From: an uncultured Oscillospiraceae bacterium | GTDB taxonomy: Bacteria > Bacillota > Clostridia > Oscillospirales > Oscillospiraceae | DNA length: 64,000 bases | Direction of reading: 5' to 3' | Assembly (NCBI GenBank): GCA_910579775.1 | Contig: CAJTUE010000010.1 | Span: forward strand, 1-64,000 | Part shown: one piece after another, positions 1 to 9,078 of the stretch | How the letters are laid out: each line of letters begins with the position of its first letter | Position numbering within the stretch: the first letter of the stretch is position 1 | The notes under the pieces: model-generated | Told to the model about the DNA's origin: nothing | Database searches by the model: none | The model's input: only the letters and a program-made list of their open reading frames with translations | Position numbers and translations under genes: made by a program

Positions 1-2
1 CC

Positions 3-200
3 ATGAAAGAATTCACGATTGATGATATAATCTCTCAGTACATCGGAAAGGTAACCCGAGATAGAGAGCAGGTACTTAAAGCCCCCATCTGTTCTGCAGG
101 TATTCCTCGTCATGTGTATGAGGAAGAATTGCGGAAAGATGAGATCATCTTGGGAGCTTTGAAGTGCGCTAAGGCTCACGGCTTCTCTGGCGAAGCGTAA
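3..200 (+). CDS. Small hypothetical protein (possibly 5'-truncated)
   Basis: Encodes 65 residues, acidic and soluble, with no signal peptide or membrane segment. The ATG lies two bases from the window edge, so its ribosome site is not visible and the true start could be further upstream. A strong intrinsic terminator follows the stop at once, which supports a real transcribed gene. I do not recognise the family; the sequence looks like a short helical protein with several Lys/Glu pairs and two Cys. No function is proposed. Confidence 0.5.
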   Translation: MKEFTIDDIISQYIGKVTRDREQVLKAPICSAGIPRHVYEEELRKDEIILGALKCAKAHGFSGEA

Positions 201-202
201 AG

Positions 203-240
203 AAAGGCACTCCCTACCGTCATGGTAAGGAGTGCCTTTT
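203..240 (+). terminator. Intrinsic terminator after the first ORF
   Basis: Hairpin with arms AAAGGCACTCC and GGAGTGCCTTT plus inner CTACC/GGTAA pairing, ending in a T run. It ends the plus-strand transcript and separates it from the minus-strand tRNA that follows. Confidence 0.85.
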
Positions 241-294
241 GGTTTGAACGAAAACCGTCCCCAGAATAACGATCTGGTTCGGATTTGCGTCCAA

Positions 295-371
295 TGGTGG
301 ACCCGAAGGGGATCGAACCCTCGACCTTACGGATGCGAACCGTACGCTCTCCCAGACTGAGCTACGGGCCC
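295..371 (-). tRNA. tRNA-Ala (anticodon CGC)
   Basis: The minus strand folds into a full cloverleaf with an encoded CCA end. The acceptor stem is GGGCCCG paired with CGGGTCC, which gives the G3:U70 wobble pair that identifies alanine tRNAs. The anticodon loop TTCGCAT carries CGC at positions 34-36 (codon GCG), and the T arm has the standard GGTTCGATCC loop. A TATAAT/TTTACA promoter lies about 220 bp upstream, on the far side of a decayed tRNA copy. Confidence 0.92.
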
Positions 372-555
372 ATGTATGAAGTTTTGTGATGCGAACCGCT
401 TGCCCTGCAAAAAACCAGCGGTGCTTTTTCGACAAAGCCAATGAGGATGTGAACCGGGTGGGGGCAAGCGAGTTGCAGGCCATGTGTTGGGGTTCTTAAA
501 CCGTACCGCTTGCGCTCCCAGCTGCGCTACGGGCCCATGTATGAAATTTTGTGAT
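366..555 (-). repeat. Duplicated tRNA 5' end and leader
   Basis: The 25 bases at 366-390 (tRNA acceptor 5' strand plus leader) recur at 531-555 with one mismatch (GAAGTTTT versus GAAATTTT). The second copy sits at the 5' end of the degenerate tRNA. This indicates a tandem tRNA duplication followed by decay of the upstream copy. Confidence 0.7.
491..536 (-). pseudogene. Degenerate tRNA 5' half
   Basis: Read on the minus strand, it begins with the same GGGCCCGTA as the intact tRNA-Ala and has a D-arm-like GCGC-loop-GCGC. After that the anticodon stem does not pair and no acceptor 3' strand complementary to GGGCCCG follows. A T-loop-like GGTTCACATCC lies further on (about 437-447) but in no workable geometry. 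I read it as a decayed tRNA rather than a functional one. Confidence 0.55.
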
Positions 556-593
556 ACAGACATATGATGCACTGCAACATAGACAGCTTGTAT

Positions 594-621
594 ATTATAC
601 CATACTTTTTAAAAATGTAAA
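594..621 (-). promoter_or_regulatory. Promoter for the tRNA locus
   Basis: Minus-strand -35 TTTACA (616-621) and -10 TATAAT (594-599) with a 16-bp spacer. It faces the pseudo-tRNA and the tRNA-Ala. Confidence 0.65.
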
Positions 622-648
622 GTCCCTTCCGGCAAAAAAATCAAACCA

Positions 649-677
649 TTGCCTTTTTCTCTGTTCTCTGCTATACT
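649..677 (+). promoter_or_regulatory. Putative promoter of the aconitase-family gene
   Basis: -35-like TTGCCT (649-654), 17-bp spacer, -10 TATACT (672-677), about 40 bp before the start codon. The -35 is weak and the -10 is good. Confidence 0.5.
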
Positions 678-719
678 AATACACTAAAGCAGATCCCCAA
701 CTCCAAGGGAGGTATTACC

Positions 720-2942
720 ATGCTCACTGTCCACCGTCAACCGATGCAATATGTAAAAGGCGCCCTCGCCCCCGGCGCGGGGGCGCCGTCCAAGACCATT
801 GCCGCGCCCATTTTGGCGGCCCACAATGTGAACGCCGCTCCTGGTCGGCTCAGCGTCACCTTCGACGCCATGGCCTCCCACGACATCACCTACGTGGGCA
901 TCATCCAGACCGCCCGGGCCTCGGGCATGACCGAATTTCCGCTGCCCTATGTGCTCACCAACTGCCACAACTCCCTGTGCGCCGTGGGCGGCACCATCAA
1001 CGAGGACGACCACCGCTTTGGCCTCTCCGCCGCCCAGAAGTATGGCGGCGAGTTTGTCCCCGCCCATCAGGCGGTGATCCACTCCTACATGCGCGAGCGG
1101 TATGCCGCCCCCGGCAAAATGATCCTGGGCTCCGACTCCCACACCCGCTATGGCGCTTACGGTTGCGTGGCCGTAGGGGAGGGGGGACCAGAGCTGGCCC
1201 GGCAACTCCTCCGCAAGACCTATGACCTGGCTTATCCCAAGGTCATCGCCGTCTACCTCACCGGCGCGCCCCGGCCTGGCGTGGGCCCCCAGGACGTGGC
1301 CCTGGCCCTTATCGCCGCCACCTTCAAGGACGGCGCGGTGAAAAACGCTCTGCTGGAGTTTATCGGCCCCGGCGTGGCCAATTTGTCCATGGACTACCGC
1401 AGCGGCATCGACGTGATGACCACCGAGACCGCCTGCTGGTCTTCCGTGTGGCAGACCGATGAACGCACCCGGGAGGCCTTGGCCCTTTTGGGCAGGGGAG
1501 GGGAATACAGGGAGCTTGTCCCCGCAGACGGCGCGGGGTACGACGGGGCCATCGAGGTGGATCTGTCCGCCATCGAGCCCATGATCGCTCTGCCCTTCCA
1601 CCCCTCCAACGCCTATACTATCCGGGAGTTCAAGGCCAACGCCGCCGACCTTCTGCACCAGGTGGATGTGGCCGCCAAGGAACAGCTGGGGGTGCAGAAC
1701 GCCCCGTCTCTCCTGTCCAAGCTTGCCCCGGACGGCTTCCGGGTGGACCAGGGGGTCATTGCCGGATGCTCCGGCGGTACCTATCAAAACCTGAAGCGGG
1801 CCGCGGAGATCCTGAAGGGCTCGGTCACCGGCCCGGACGCCTTCTGGCTCTCCTGCTATCCCGGCTCCATGCCCATCAATCTGGAGCTGACAAAGCAGGG
1901 CTGTCTCACCGACCTGATGGCGGCGGGGGCGTCCATCCGCTCCTGCTTCTGCGGGCCATGCTTCGGCGCGGGGGACGTGCCCGCCAACGGCGCGTTTTCC
2001 ATCCGCCATTCCACCCGCAACTTCCCCAACCGGGAGGGAAGCAAGCCGGGGGACGGGCAAATTTCCTACGTGGCCCTGATGGACGCCCGGTCCATTGCCG
2101 CCACGGCAAAAAACGGCGGCATTTTGACCGCCGCCGACGAGCTGCCTGACATTCCCGCCGATTCCCCTGACGAGAGCTGGGCCTATGACGACAGCGCCTA
2201 CAAGGCCCGTGTCTACTACGGCGTGGGCCGCCCCCAGCCCGAGACCGAGCTGGTCTTCGGGCCCAACATTGCCGACTGGCCCGAGCAGATCCCCCTGCCC
2301 GATGACCTGCTGCTCACCTGCTGTGCCGCCATCTACGACGAGGTGACCACCACCGACGAGCTCATTCCCTCCGGGGAGACCTCCTCCTACCGCTCCAACC
2401 CCCTGAAGTTGGCGGAGTTTGCTCTCTCCCGCAAGTGTCCTGACTATGTGGCCAACGCCAAGGCCGTGCAGGTGGTAGAGAAGCTACGCCGGGAGCGTCC
2501 CGATACCCCCGAGGCGCGGGAAGCGCTGGGCAGCTACGATCCCGCCAAGACGGGCCTTGGCTCCTTCGTTATGGCCCTCAAGCCCGGGGATGGCTCGGCC
2601 CGGGAGCAGGCCGCCTCCTGCCAGCGGGTGCTGGGCGGCTGCGCCAACCTGGCGGCGGACTACGCCACCAAGCGTTACCGCTCCAACCTGGTCAACTGGG
2701 GAATGCTCCCCTTCATCTGCCCCGGCGTGGCAGAGTTGGAGCTGAATCCCGGCGACCGGCTCTACCTCCCCGGCATCCGCGCCTTGTTGGAAGGGGACGG
2801 GGAGACCATCGACGCCATCCTTCTCCAAAGGGAGCCGGACGGCCCCACCGCCAAGGTGGTGACTCTCTCCCTCCCCGGCCTGACAAGAGAGGAGCGGGAC
2901 ATCATCCTGGCGGGGTGTTTGATCAACTACTACAAAAAGTAA
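720..2942 (+). CDS. Aconitase-family hydratase (YbhJ-like)
   Basis: A 740-residue aconitase-superfamily protein, close in length and layout to E. coli YbhJ, a family of unassigned substrate. The Fe-S ligands are visible: a Cys in AGCSGG (about residue 350) and the CFCGPC pair (about 409-414). The substrate-binding GSDSHTRYG sits at about 137-145. The C-terminal swivel domain ends in a GDRLYLPG stretch. By family it should be a cytoplasmic [4Fe-4S] (de)hydratase of a hydroxy-acid; citrate or isocitrate is not assured. The ATG follows GGGAGGT by 6 bases. Only 27 bp separate it from the surface-protein gene, so the two are probably co-transcribed. Confidence 0.85.
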   Translation: MLTVHRQPMQYVKGALAPGAGAPSKTIAAPILAAHNVNAAPGRLSVTFDAMASHDITYVGIIQTARASGMTEFPLPYVLTNCHNSLCAVGGTINEDDHRFGLSAAQKYGGEFVPAHQAVIHSYMRERYAAPGKMILGSDSHTRYGAYGCVAVGEGGPELARQLLRKTYDLAYPKVIAVYLTGAPRPGVGPQDVALALIAATFKDGAVKNALLEFIGPGVANLSMDYRSGIDVMTTETACWSSVWQTDERTREALALLGRGGEYRELVPADGAGYDGAIEVDLSAIEPMIALPFHPSNAYTIREFKANAADLLHQVDVAAKEQLGVQNAPSLLSKLAPDGFRVDQGVIAGCSGGTYQNLKRAAEILKGSVTGPDAFWLSCYPGSMPINLELTKQGCLTDLMAAGASIRSCFCGPCFGAGDVPANGAFSIRHSTRNFPNREGSKPGDGQISYVALMDARSIAATAKNGGILTAADELPDIPADSPDESWAYDDSAYKARVYYGVGRPQPETELVFGPNIADWPEQIPLPDDLLLTCCAAIYDEVTTTDELIPSGETSSYRSNPLKLAEFALSRKCPDYVANAKAVQVVEKLRRERPDTPEAREALGSYDPAKTGLGSFVMALKPGDGSAREQAASCQRVLGGCANLAADYATKRYRSNLVNWGMLPFICPGVAELELNPGDRLYLPGIRALLEGDGETIDAILLQREPDGPTAKVVTLSLPGLTREERDIILAGCLINYYKK

Positions 2943-2969
2943 AATACGAACCGTAGAGGAGGAAACATC

Positions 2970-3401
2970 ATGAAAAAGCGTATCTTATCTGTCTTTCTGA
3001 CCCTCACCCTCTGTCTGGGACTGTTCCCGGCGATGGGCATACCCGCAAAGGCGGCGGAGGCAGAAACGCCCCGAATCGAAATTGACGGCGTGATTTACGA
3101 GGCGACGTTTTGGGGCGATGCTCCTGACGGGACTATCACAAGCATCAATGCTTTGACGGCGGTCGGCGTGGCTCCCGGCGCGACTGACGTCACAGTTCAC
3201 AAGGCCATCAGCTTTGAAACGGAAAGCGGCGGGGCCGTCCAAACATGGACAGACAAACCGGTGACCGACTTGAGCGACAAGGCATTTCAAGGGAATACCA
3301 CGCTGCGAAGCGTAGACCTTTCTGAGTTGGGGGATTTCTATTATAAACTACTGGGCGAGTGCTTCAGCGGCTGTACGTCTGTAGCGCGACAACTTTGCTG
3401 A
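2970..3401 (+). pseudogene. 5' fragment of an interrupted SLH/LRR surface protein
   Basis: Starts with a clear signal peptide (MKKR, a hydrophobic core, then AKAAEA) after an AGAGGAGG ribosome site. It continues into a region with BspA-type leucine-rich features (DKAFQGNTTLRSVDLSEL, then CFSGCTSV). The frame then runs into foreign DNA and stops after RQLC. Its natural continuation is found at about 5300-7111 beyond the inserted phage fragment: the right-hand piece opens in the middle of another LRR unit (ISYACFDGSPITELSIPASV). As it stands it would encode a secreted stub of 143 residues without its wall-anchoring domain. Confidence 0.8.
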
Positions 3402-3422
3402 GAAAACGGGACAACATAAATG

Positions 3423-3463
3423 AGAAAAACGGTGCTTCGAGGATGCCTCCCCGAAGCACCGTT
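3423..3463 (-). terminator. Terminator downstream of the inserted endolysin
   Basis: Hairpin AACGGTGCTTCG / CGAAGCACCGTT with an 12-base loop. On the minus strand it is followed by a T run (CCGTTTTTCTC). It lies 3 bases past the endolysin stop and belongs to the phage fragment. Confidence 0.75.
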
Positions 3464-3465
3464 AC

Positions 3466-4500
3466 TTATCCCATGGGATGAGACAGATTATACTCCACCT
3501 GGAGCAGCCAAATCTTAATGGCGTTGAGGTTGAGCTTGCCGCCTCCGATGCCCTGGATCACTCCGCTGTCTACCGCCCACTGTACGGCTTCACGGCTCCA
3601 CTCCGGGCACTCATCGACGGTGTTATAGGTTTCTCCTACCATCAGCCGGGCAACTACCGCCAGCACCTTGGCCTCTGTCTCAGTGAGGTTCAGCTCACCC
3701 ATGCCATTGCCCCTGATGGCCCCTGCATCTACCAGCTCAGCGATCTCGTTGCGCCAGTAGCCCGGCACATCGGCAAAGTGCTTGAACACCTTCGGAGTCA
3801 GCTCCTGGATGGCCTTGCAAAGAGCATCATCCAGCGGCTTAACGGCCTTATCTACCGCTTCCTTGACCCGCTTGTCCACCAGGGCGTTGATTTCCTTATC
3901 GCTCATAGCGTTCATCTCCTTTACAACTTGATCCCACCAGGGCCGCCCGTACCCGTAGATACGCTTGTCCCCCAGGGGGTAGGACTTCTCACACACCATG
4001 CCGCCGTTTGCCACCACCTTGTTACCAGGGGAGGTGTTGCCCTCTACCAAGTAGACCCGGCCACCAACCACCCGATCCACAATGCCGGTGTGCTGCCAGC
4101 TGCTCACATAGCCCTGCGCGTTGTAGGTCACAAAGATGGCCTGGTCGCCCTGCTGGGGTGTAATTTCCCGATAGAACCGTCGCATGGCCTTAAAATACTT
4201 GTAGACCCATAGCACCCCAGCTCCGCAACCCTTCGGGGGCTGGCCCATGATCCTTTGCGCCAGAGCCATGCCAAACGCTTTATAGCGCGCCCAGTCAGGG
4301 CCGACACAGCACCAGCTCGTCCCTTGCTTTCGGCCATTGTAGTAACCGACCGCATCCAAATCACGGGCATATTTCGTATAGTTGGCCCGTCCAGCATTGG
4401 CGGTAGGATCATCCAGCCGGTCGTTGCTGGCCTTTTCCATGTAGCCCAGTTCCCCACGCCAGATGTCCATGAAAAGCTCAATGGCTTCCTTTTCTGTCAC
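3466..4500 (-). CDS. Phage endolysin, CHAP-type with SLH-like C-terminus
   Basis: A 344-residue peptidoglycan hydrolase. The N-terminal part has the CHAP layout: catalytic Cys in TSWCCVG, His in WQHTGIV and the VEGNTS motif. A Lys/Asp-rich linker (about 200-240) follows. The C-terminus has two S-layer-homology-like units (FADVPGYWRNEIAELVDAG and WSREAVQWAVDSGVIQG) that may bind wall polymers. I chose the GTG start because AGGGGGTG lies just upstream; an earlier in-frame start would run into the tail-fibre gene. The gene appears intact inside the inserted phage fragment and may be expressed if a promoter exists. Confidence 0.8.
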   Translation of the reverse strand: MTEKEAIELFMDIWRGELGYMEKASNDRLDDPTANAGRANYTKYARDLDAVGYYNGRKQGTSWCCVGPDWARYKAFGMALAQRIMGQPPKGCGAGVLWVYKYFKAMRRFYREITPQQGDQAIFVTYNAQGYVSSWQHTGIVDRVVGGRVYLVEGNTSPGNKVVANGGMVCEKSYPLGDKRIYGYGRPWWDQVVKEMNAMSDKEINALVDKRVKEAVDKAVKPLDDALCKAIQELTPKVFKHFADVPGYWRNEIAELVDAGAIRGNGMGELNLTETEAKVLAVVARLMVGETYNTVDECPEWSREAVQWAVDSGVIQGIGGGKLNLNAIKIWLLQVEYNLSHPMG

Positions 4501-4513
4501 GGACAACACCCCC

Positions 4514-5318
4514 TTATCTGAACACGACCTTGATGATGTTGTCGGCCACCCGCTCAATGACCCGATAGGTCAAGCCGGGGATATAGCCCTTGGCGGCGGC
4601 GGCAATGCCACCAGCGGCAACATGACAGAAGCCGTTTACCTGACAGCTACCATCATCCAACACGGCCAGGACCCCCAGCATACCCACATAGGCCCATTCC
4701 TTGCGATTCTTACGCTCGATGTAGGGCTGGGTAGGGTCATAGTCCGGGTTGGCCTTGTACCGCCAAGAAGCGGTTTCATGGTCTACCGCTACAGTGGTGG
4801 TTTGGATGTACTTTCCGTCTTGCTCCCTTACATGGTTCTCTATCATCCAGCGGCGGATCTCATCGTCGGCCAGCCCATCAGGGAGCTGGATCTTTGTCTC
4901 AACCGTCTCCAGATACTCCTTGACAAAGCGGCCAAAGTCATCATGGATCCATCGGCCCAGCCAGTCTTCGTCGGCGTTGCCAACGATGCAGGGATTTCCG
5001 CTGATAATACCCAAGACGTAGTCGCCCGGCTCTGCCACCTTGATCTTCTTACCGTCCAAGGTGACGAATCGTCCGATTCTGTCTTGCCCATTAGGGTTTT
5101 CATCGGCCCACTCGAAGAACTCGGCGTAGTCAGCGCCACTGGTCTGAAAGGCGCCTGTGCCGTAGACTGTTCCACCAAAAGTGATGCGAAAGGCGTTCGA
5201 GCGCAAGTTTCGCCCTCCGTTTCCGATTACAAACGCATCGCCAGAAGTTGATCCGCCGTCGCCCGCATCCATCTCTTTGTTGAAGAGGCCACCTGCGTGG
5301 CTGCCGAAACTATTAGCT
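4514..5318 (-). pseudogene. 3' end of a phage tail-fibre gene with Peptidase_G2-like domain
   Basis: Encodes about the last 265 residues of a tail fibre or appendage protein. The stretch GDAFVIGNG...RSNAFRITFGGTVYG, then TSGADYAEFFEWAD, matches the pattern of the IMC autoproteolytic (Peptidase_G2) C-terminal domain found in Firmicute phage fibres. The 5' part is missing: upstream the frame runs antisense through the host surface gene. It is 13 bp from the endolysin GTG, as in a late phage operon. As present it lacks a start codon and its receptor-binding N-terminal part. Confidence 0.7.
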
Positions 5319-7111
5319 ATGCCTGTTTTGATGGCAGCCCGATCACAGAGCTGAGCATTCCCGCCAGTGTGACCGATGTTCGAAAGATATACGATGGCTA
5401 CAGCGCAGACAACAACAATATCAAGACCATCACCTTTGAGGGCTCCGACCTGAGCAAGCTGAACGTAGTTGACTTCCCCAAGGATGTTACGATCTACCTC
5501 CAGCCCGGCGCAAAGGAGACACTGTCCGAACGCGCGAAGAATATACTCTCCTATGCCCTTGTGGTGGGGGAGGAGAAGCCAACGCTGGGCCTGAGCATTG
5601 ACAAGACCTCTGCGGATCTGGGAACCATTAAGGCTTACACATGGTTTGACCTGCCCTCCGAAACCTTTACGGTCACAAACACCGGCAATGCGACTCTGGA
5701 TGGGATCACCTTCGACTGGAGCGCCCACCGCGATCAAGGCTTTACCTACTTTAATCCCGACAACGAAAAAGTCAGCATTCCCATGAGCTTGGCTCCCGGC
5801 GAGAGCTTCCGCATTACGGTAAGCGCGGCGCAAAACCTGAGCGCGGGCGACTACCGCTGGGACATGAAAGTTATCTGCTACCGGGATGTTTCCGCCATGG
5901 CGACCATCAAGCTGAAGGTGGAAAAGGGCGCGGACGGCCTGTATTTCCAGGATGATAATGCAGTGCTGGACTTCGGCACGAAGAATGTAGGTGAGTGGGG
6001 TCCGGGCAACAGGGGTATCGACATTTTCAACGGCAGCGACCACGACATCACCCTGACCGCGCCCTCTTCCCAGTATTACGACGTCAAGTTTGGCACCAAC
6101 AGACCGTCCATTGTCATCAAGCCGGGTCAGGAAGGGGGCCTGAGCATCACCCCCAAGGTCGGCACCGAAACCGCCGGGGACTTCACAGAGGTGCTTCACT
6201 TCGAGCCGGGCAACTCTGCGGCTGATCTGACCGTGAAATACGTGGTAAAGGGAGAGGAAAGGCAGTTTTCCGTCAGCCCTTCCACGCTTACCTTTGACAG
6301 CGTGAACGAGGGCTACGACCAGCCGTCCGCCAAAACCGTGACGGTCAAAAACACAGGGGACGAGAGCATTACCCTCGCTCAGCCCACCGCTACCAACTAT
6401 GAGGTGGGCAGGCTGTCCCGCACCACCCTGAGTGCGGGCCAGACCGCCACCTTCACGGTCCGGCCCAAGGCGGGGCTGACGGCCGCCAACGGCGGAAGCA
6501 AGGATCACGGCGAGGTCATCACGGTCAAAACCTCCGACGGCAAGCTGTCCCAGCAGGTCACGCTGAACTTCACCGTAACTTCCGCGGCGGCGGTGGAGAC
6601 CCCCAGCATCTGGGCGGAGGAGGAGGTCAACCAAGCCATTTCCGCCAACCTAGTTCCTGAAAACCTCCAGAGCAAGTACACCCAAACCTGCACCCGGGCG
6701 GAGTTCTGCGAGCTGGCGGTCCAGCTCTATGAAACGGTCAAGCGGACCAAAATCACCCAGCGCGCCACCTTTACCGACACCAATGATGTGAACGTGCAGA
6801 AGATGGCCGGGCTGGGCGTGGTCAACGGCATTGGCGGCGACTTGTTTGACCCCAACGGCCAGCTCACCCGGGAGCAGGCCGCCACCATCCTCGCCCGGCT
6901 GTCCAAGGTCATGGGCAAGGAGCTGTCCGCCACCGCGCCCACTTACGCCGACAACGCCTCCATCGGCCCCTGGGCGGCAGATGCGGTGGGTCAGGTGTCC
7001 GCCGCAGGCATCATGCAGGGCACGGGCGGCAACTTCTTCTCCCCCCAGATGACTTACAGCCGGGAGCAGTCCATCCTCACCGTCCTGCGGCTCTATGAAC
7101 TGCTAAAGTAA
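5297..7111 (+). pseudogene. 3' fragment of the interrupted surface protein (LRR, Ig-like, SLH)
   Basis: About 604 codons lacking a natural start (the GTG is incidental). It opens in a leucine-rich unit (ISYACFDGSPITELSIPASV). Three immunoglobulin-like/ASPM-SPD2-Hydin-type modules follow, marked by recurring FGTKNVGEWGP, LTFDSVNEGY and TVKNTGDESITL phrases. It ends in about three SLH domains (ending EQSILTVLRLYELLK) that would anchor it to wall polymers. With the signal-peptide piece at 2970 it forms one ancestral exported surface protein. No ribosome site was seen before it, so translation is unlikely unless the insertion is excised or absent in sister strains. Confidence 0.78.
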
Positions 7112-7130
7112 ACCGAATACCGGGGGCAAC

Positions 7131-7167
7131 AAAAAGCGGACGGTTTCGCAAGAAACCGTCCGCTTTT
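7131..7167. terminator. Bidirectional terminator between surface protein and RNase J
   Basis: Arms AAAAGCGGACGGTTTC and GAAACCGTCCGCTTTT with a GCAA loop and A/T tracts on both sides. It serves the converging transcripts. Confidence 0.9.
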
Positions 7168-7177
7168 CTGCTTTGTT

Positions 7178-8836
7178 TCAGACCTCCATGATCACGGGCA
7201 AGATCATGGGGTTGCGCTTGGTCTTTTTGTAGAGGTAGTCGGAGAGCGTTTCCTTCACCTCGGTCTTGATGGCCGCCCAGTCGGTGGAGTAGCGGATGTT
7301 GCACTTCTCGATGGCGTCCACCGCCACCCGGCGCAGCTCCTCCATCAGTCCCTCGGACTCCTTGACGTAGATAAAGCCGCGGGTGACGATGTCGGGGCCG
7401 GAGATGAGGGCGCCGTCCTCAGCGGACATGGCGCACACCACCATGATCATGCCGTCCTCCGCCAGGTGCTTGCGGTCGCGGAGCACCACGCTGCCCACGT
7501 CGCCCACGCCGTAGCCGTCCACGAATACCCGGCCGGAGGGCACCGTCCCGGTGATGCGGGCGGAGCCGGGGGTGAGCTCGATGACCCTGCCGATGTCACC
7601 GATGATGACGTTGCGGGGGCTCATGCCCACCTCCTGGGCCAGCTTGGAGTGGTTCTTCAGCATCCGCTGCTCCCCGTGGACGGGGATGAAGAACCGGGGC
7701 TTGACCAGGGCGTGGATGATCTTCAGCTCCTCCTGGCAGGCGTGGCCGGACACGTGGAGGGCCATTGCCCGTTCGTTGACCACCTCCGCGTCCTTGCGGT
7801 ACAGCTCGTTGATGACGCTGCCGATGGCGTTTTCGTTGCCGGGGATGGCGGAGGCGGAGATGATGACCCGGTCGCCCGCCTGGATCTCGATCTGCTTGTG
7901 GGTGTTGAAGGCCATGCGGGTGAGGGCGGACATAGTCTCCCCCTGGCTCCCAGTGGTGATGATACAGACCTTCTCCTTGGGCAGGGACTTGATGTGGGCC
8001 AGCTCCACCAGGGTGTTCTGGGGAATGTTCATATAGCCCAGCTCGGTGGACACCTTGAGAGCGTTTTCCATGCTCCGGCCCACCACGGCCACCTTGCGGC
8101 CGTACTTGGCCGCCACAGAGATGATCTGCTGGATGCGGTCTACGTTGGAGGCGAAGGTGGTGACGATGATGCGCTGCTCACAACCACGGAACAGCGCGTC
8201 GAAGGAGGCGCCCACGCTGCGCTCCGACTTGGTAAAGCCGGGGTTCTCCACGTTGGTGGAGTCGCACAGCATGGCCAGAACGCCCTCCTTGCCCAGCTGG
8301 CCCAGGCGGCCCAGGTCGATCATGCCGCCCTGGATGGGGGTGGCGTCGATCTTGAAGTCGCCGGTGTGGACGCATACGCCCACAGGGGTGCGGATGGCGA
8401 AGGCCACCGCGTCGGCGATGGAGTGGTTCACGTGGATGAATTCCACCCGGAACACCCCCGCCCGGACCACCTCGCCCGCCTCGCAGGTGATGAGCTTGGT
8501 CTTGTCCAGCAGGCGGTGCTCCTCCAGCTTCAGCTTCACCAGCCCCGCGGTCATACGGGTGGCGTAGATGGGGGCCTGGAGGCTCCGGAGCAGGTAGGGG
8601 ATGCCGCCGATGTGGTCCTCGTGGCCGTGGGTGAGAAAAATGCCCCGGATGCGCTCCCGGTTCTGGATGAGGTAGGTGAAGTCGGGGATGACCACGTCCA
8701 CTCCGTACATATCCGTGTCCGGGAAGCCCATGCCCACATCTACAATGATGATGTCGTTGCCATACTCGTAGACGGTCATGTTCTTGCCGATCTCATTGAG
8801 ACCGCCAAGAGGAATGATCTTCAGTTTTTCTGCCAT
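7178..8836 (-). CDS. rnj: Ribonuclease J
   Basis: A 552-residue metallo-beta-lactamase/beta-CASP ribonuclease that processes and degrades mRNA in Firmicutes (5'-3' exonuclease and endonuclease). The zinc motif HGHEDHIGG is at residues 70-78, followed by the beta-CASP insertion and the C-terminal RNase J domain. The start is the ATG preceded by AAAGGAG at 7 bases (MAEKLKIIPLGG); longer versions run into leader sequence. It is a single gene with its own long leader, convergent with the surface-protein fragment. RNase J1 and J2 cannot be told apart from this copy alone. Confidence 0.93.
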   Translation of the reverse strand: MAEKLKIIPLGGLNEIGKNMTVYEYGNDIIIVDVGMGFPDTDMYGVDVVIPDFTYLIQNRERIRGIFLTHGHEDHIGGIPYLLRSLQAPIYATRMTAGLVKLKLEEHRLLDKTKLITCEAGEVVRAGVFRVEFIHVNHSIADAVAFAIRTPVGVCVHTGDFKIDATPIQGGMIDLGRLGQLGKEGVLAMLCDSTNVENPGFTKSERSVGASFDALFRGCEQRIIVTTFASNVDRIQQIISVAAKYGRKVAVVGRSMENALKVSTELGYMNIPQNTLVELAHIKSLPKEKVCIITTGSQGETMSALTRMAFNTHKQIEIQAGDRVIISASAIPGNENAIGSVINELYRKDAEVVNERAMALHVSGHACQEELKIIHALVKPRFFIPVHGEQRMLKNHSKLAQEVGMSPRNVIIGDIGRVIELTPGSARITGTVPSGRVFVDGYGVGDVGSVVLRDRKHLAEDGMIMVVCAMSAEDGALISGPDIVTRGFIYVKESEGLMEELRRVAVDAIEKCNIRYSTDWAAIKTEVKETLSDYLYKKTKRNPMILPVIMEV

Positions 8837-9078
8837 ACATAAACTCCTTTTTGTTGCGCGGGCACAGCACATCAAACCACCGCGACGGTGCGGTCTGAAT
8901 ACCGCCGTCACGCTGCAGGCTGTGTCCTATGTAAGTGTGTGGGCCGTCTCCGCGTTTCCTGGAGCGAAAGCCCTTCGAAAAAACGTCCCAAGGGACGGGA
9001 AAGCCATTTCAAGGCCCCGCGGGGCCGCATTGGTATTCCTAGTATAACACAGTTCCTAGGAAATGTATACCATTATTT
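8837..9078. other. RNase J leader/upstream region, no gene
   Basis: No credible ORF. Read on the minus strand it holds a possible -10 TATACT near 9048-9053 and several hairpins: GGCCCC/GGGGCC near 9020 and a 5-bp stem with a T run near 8977-8995 (CGTCC CTTG GGACG TTTTTT). These could make a structured 5' leader for the RNase J mRNA. An imperfect inverted repeat (TTCCTAG / CTAGGAA) lies near 9042-9062. The right edge abuts the mobile element. Confidence 0.4.

Larger units (their letters stand above)
3388..5318. mobile_element. Phage lysis/tail-fibre fragment inserted in a surface-protein gene
   Basis: About 1.9 kb in which the coding strand switches. It holds, on the minus strand, the 3' end of a tail-fibre gene, a complete endolysin gene and its terminator. 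There is no integrase, transposase or structural gene. Edges are estimated: left where the LRR reading ends (about 3380-3390), right where LRR coding resumes (about 5295-5330). The left edge carries two GACAAC motifs (GCGACAACTTTGC and GGGACAACAT) that could be remnants of a transposon end. No matching inverted copy was seen at the right edge. Confidence 0.65.

Noticed and set aside
684..2060. Long minus-strand ORF (458 codons) opposite the aconitase-family gene
   Set aside because: Antisense shadow of a GC-rich gene: Gly/His/Val-rich, no family, no ribosome site, and it covers a clearly conserved plus-strand protein.
5319..6634. Upstream extension of the tail-fibre frame to 706 codons
   Set aside because: The first 430 codons are antisense to the SLH surface gene; only the part below about 5318 is phage-like.
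8977..8995. Attenuator in the RNase J leader
   Set aside because: The stem is only 5 bp; noted in the leader entry but too weak to call a terminator.
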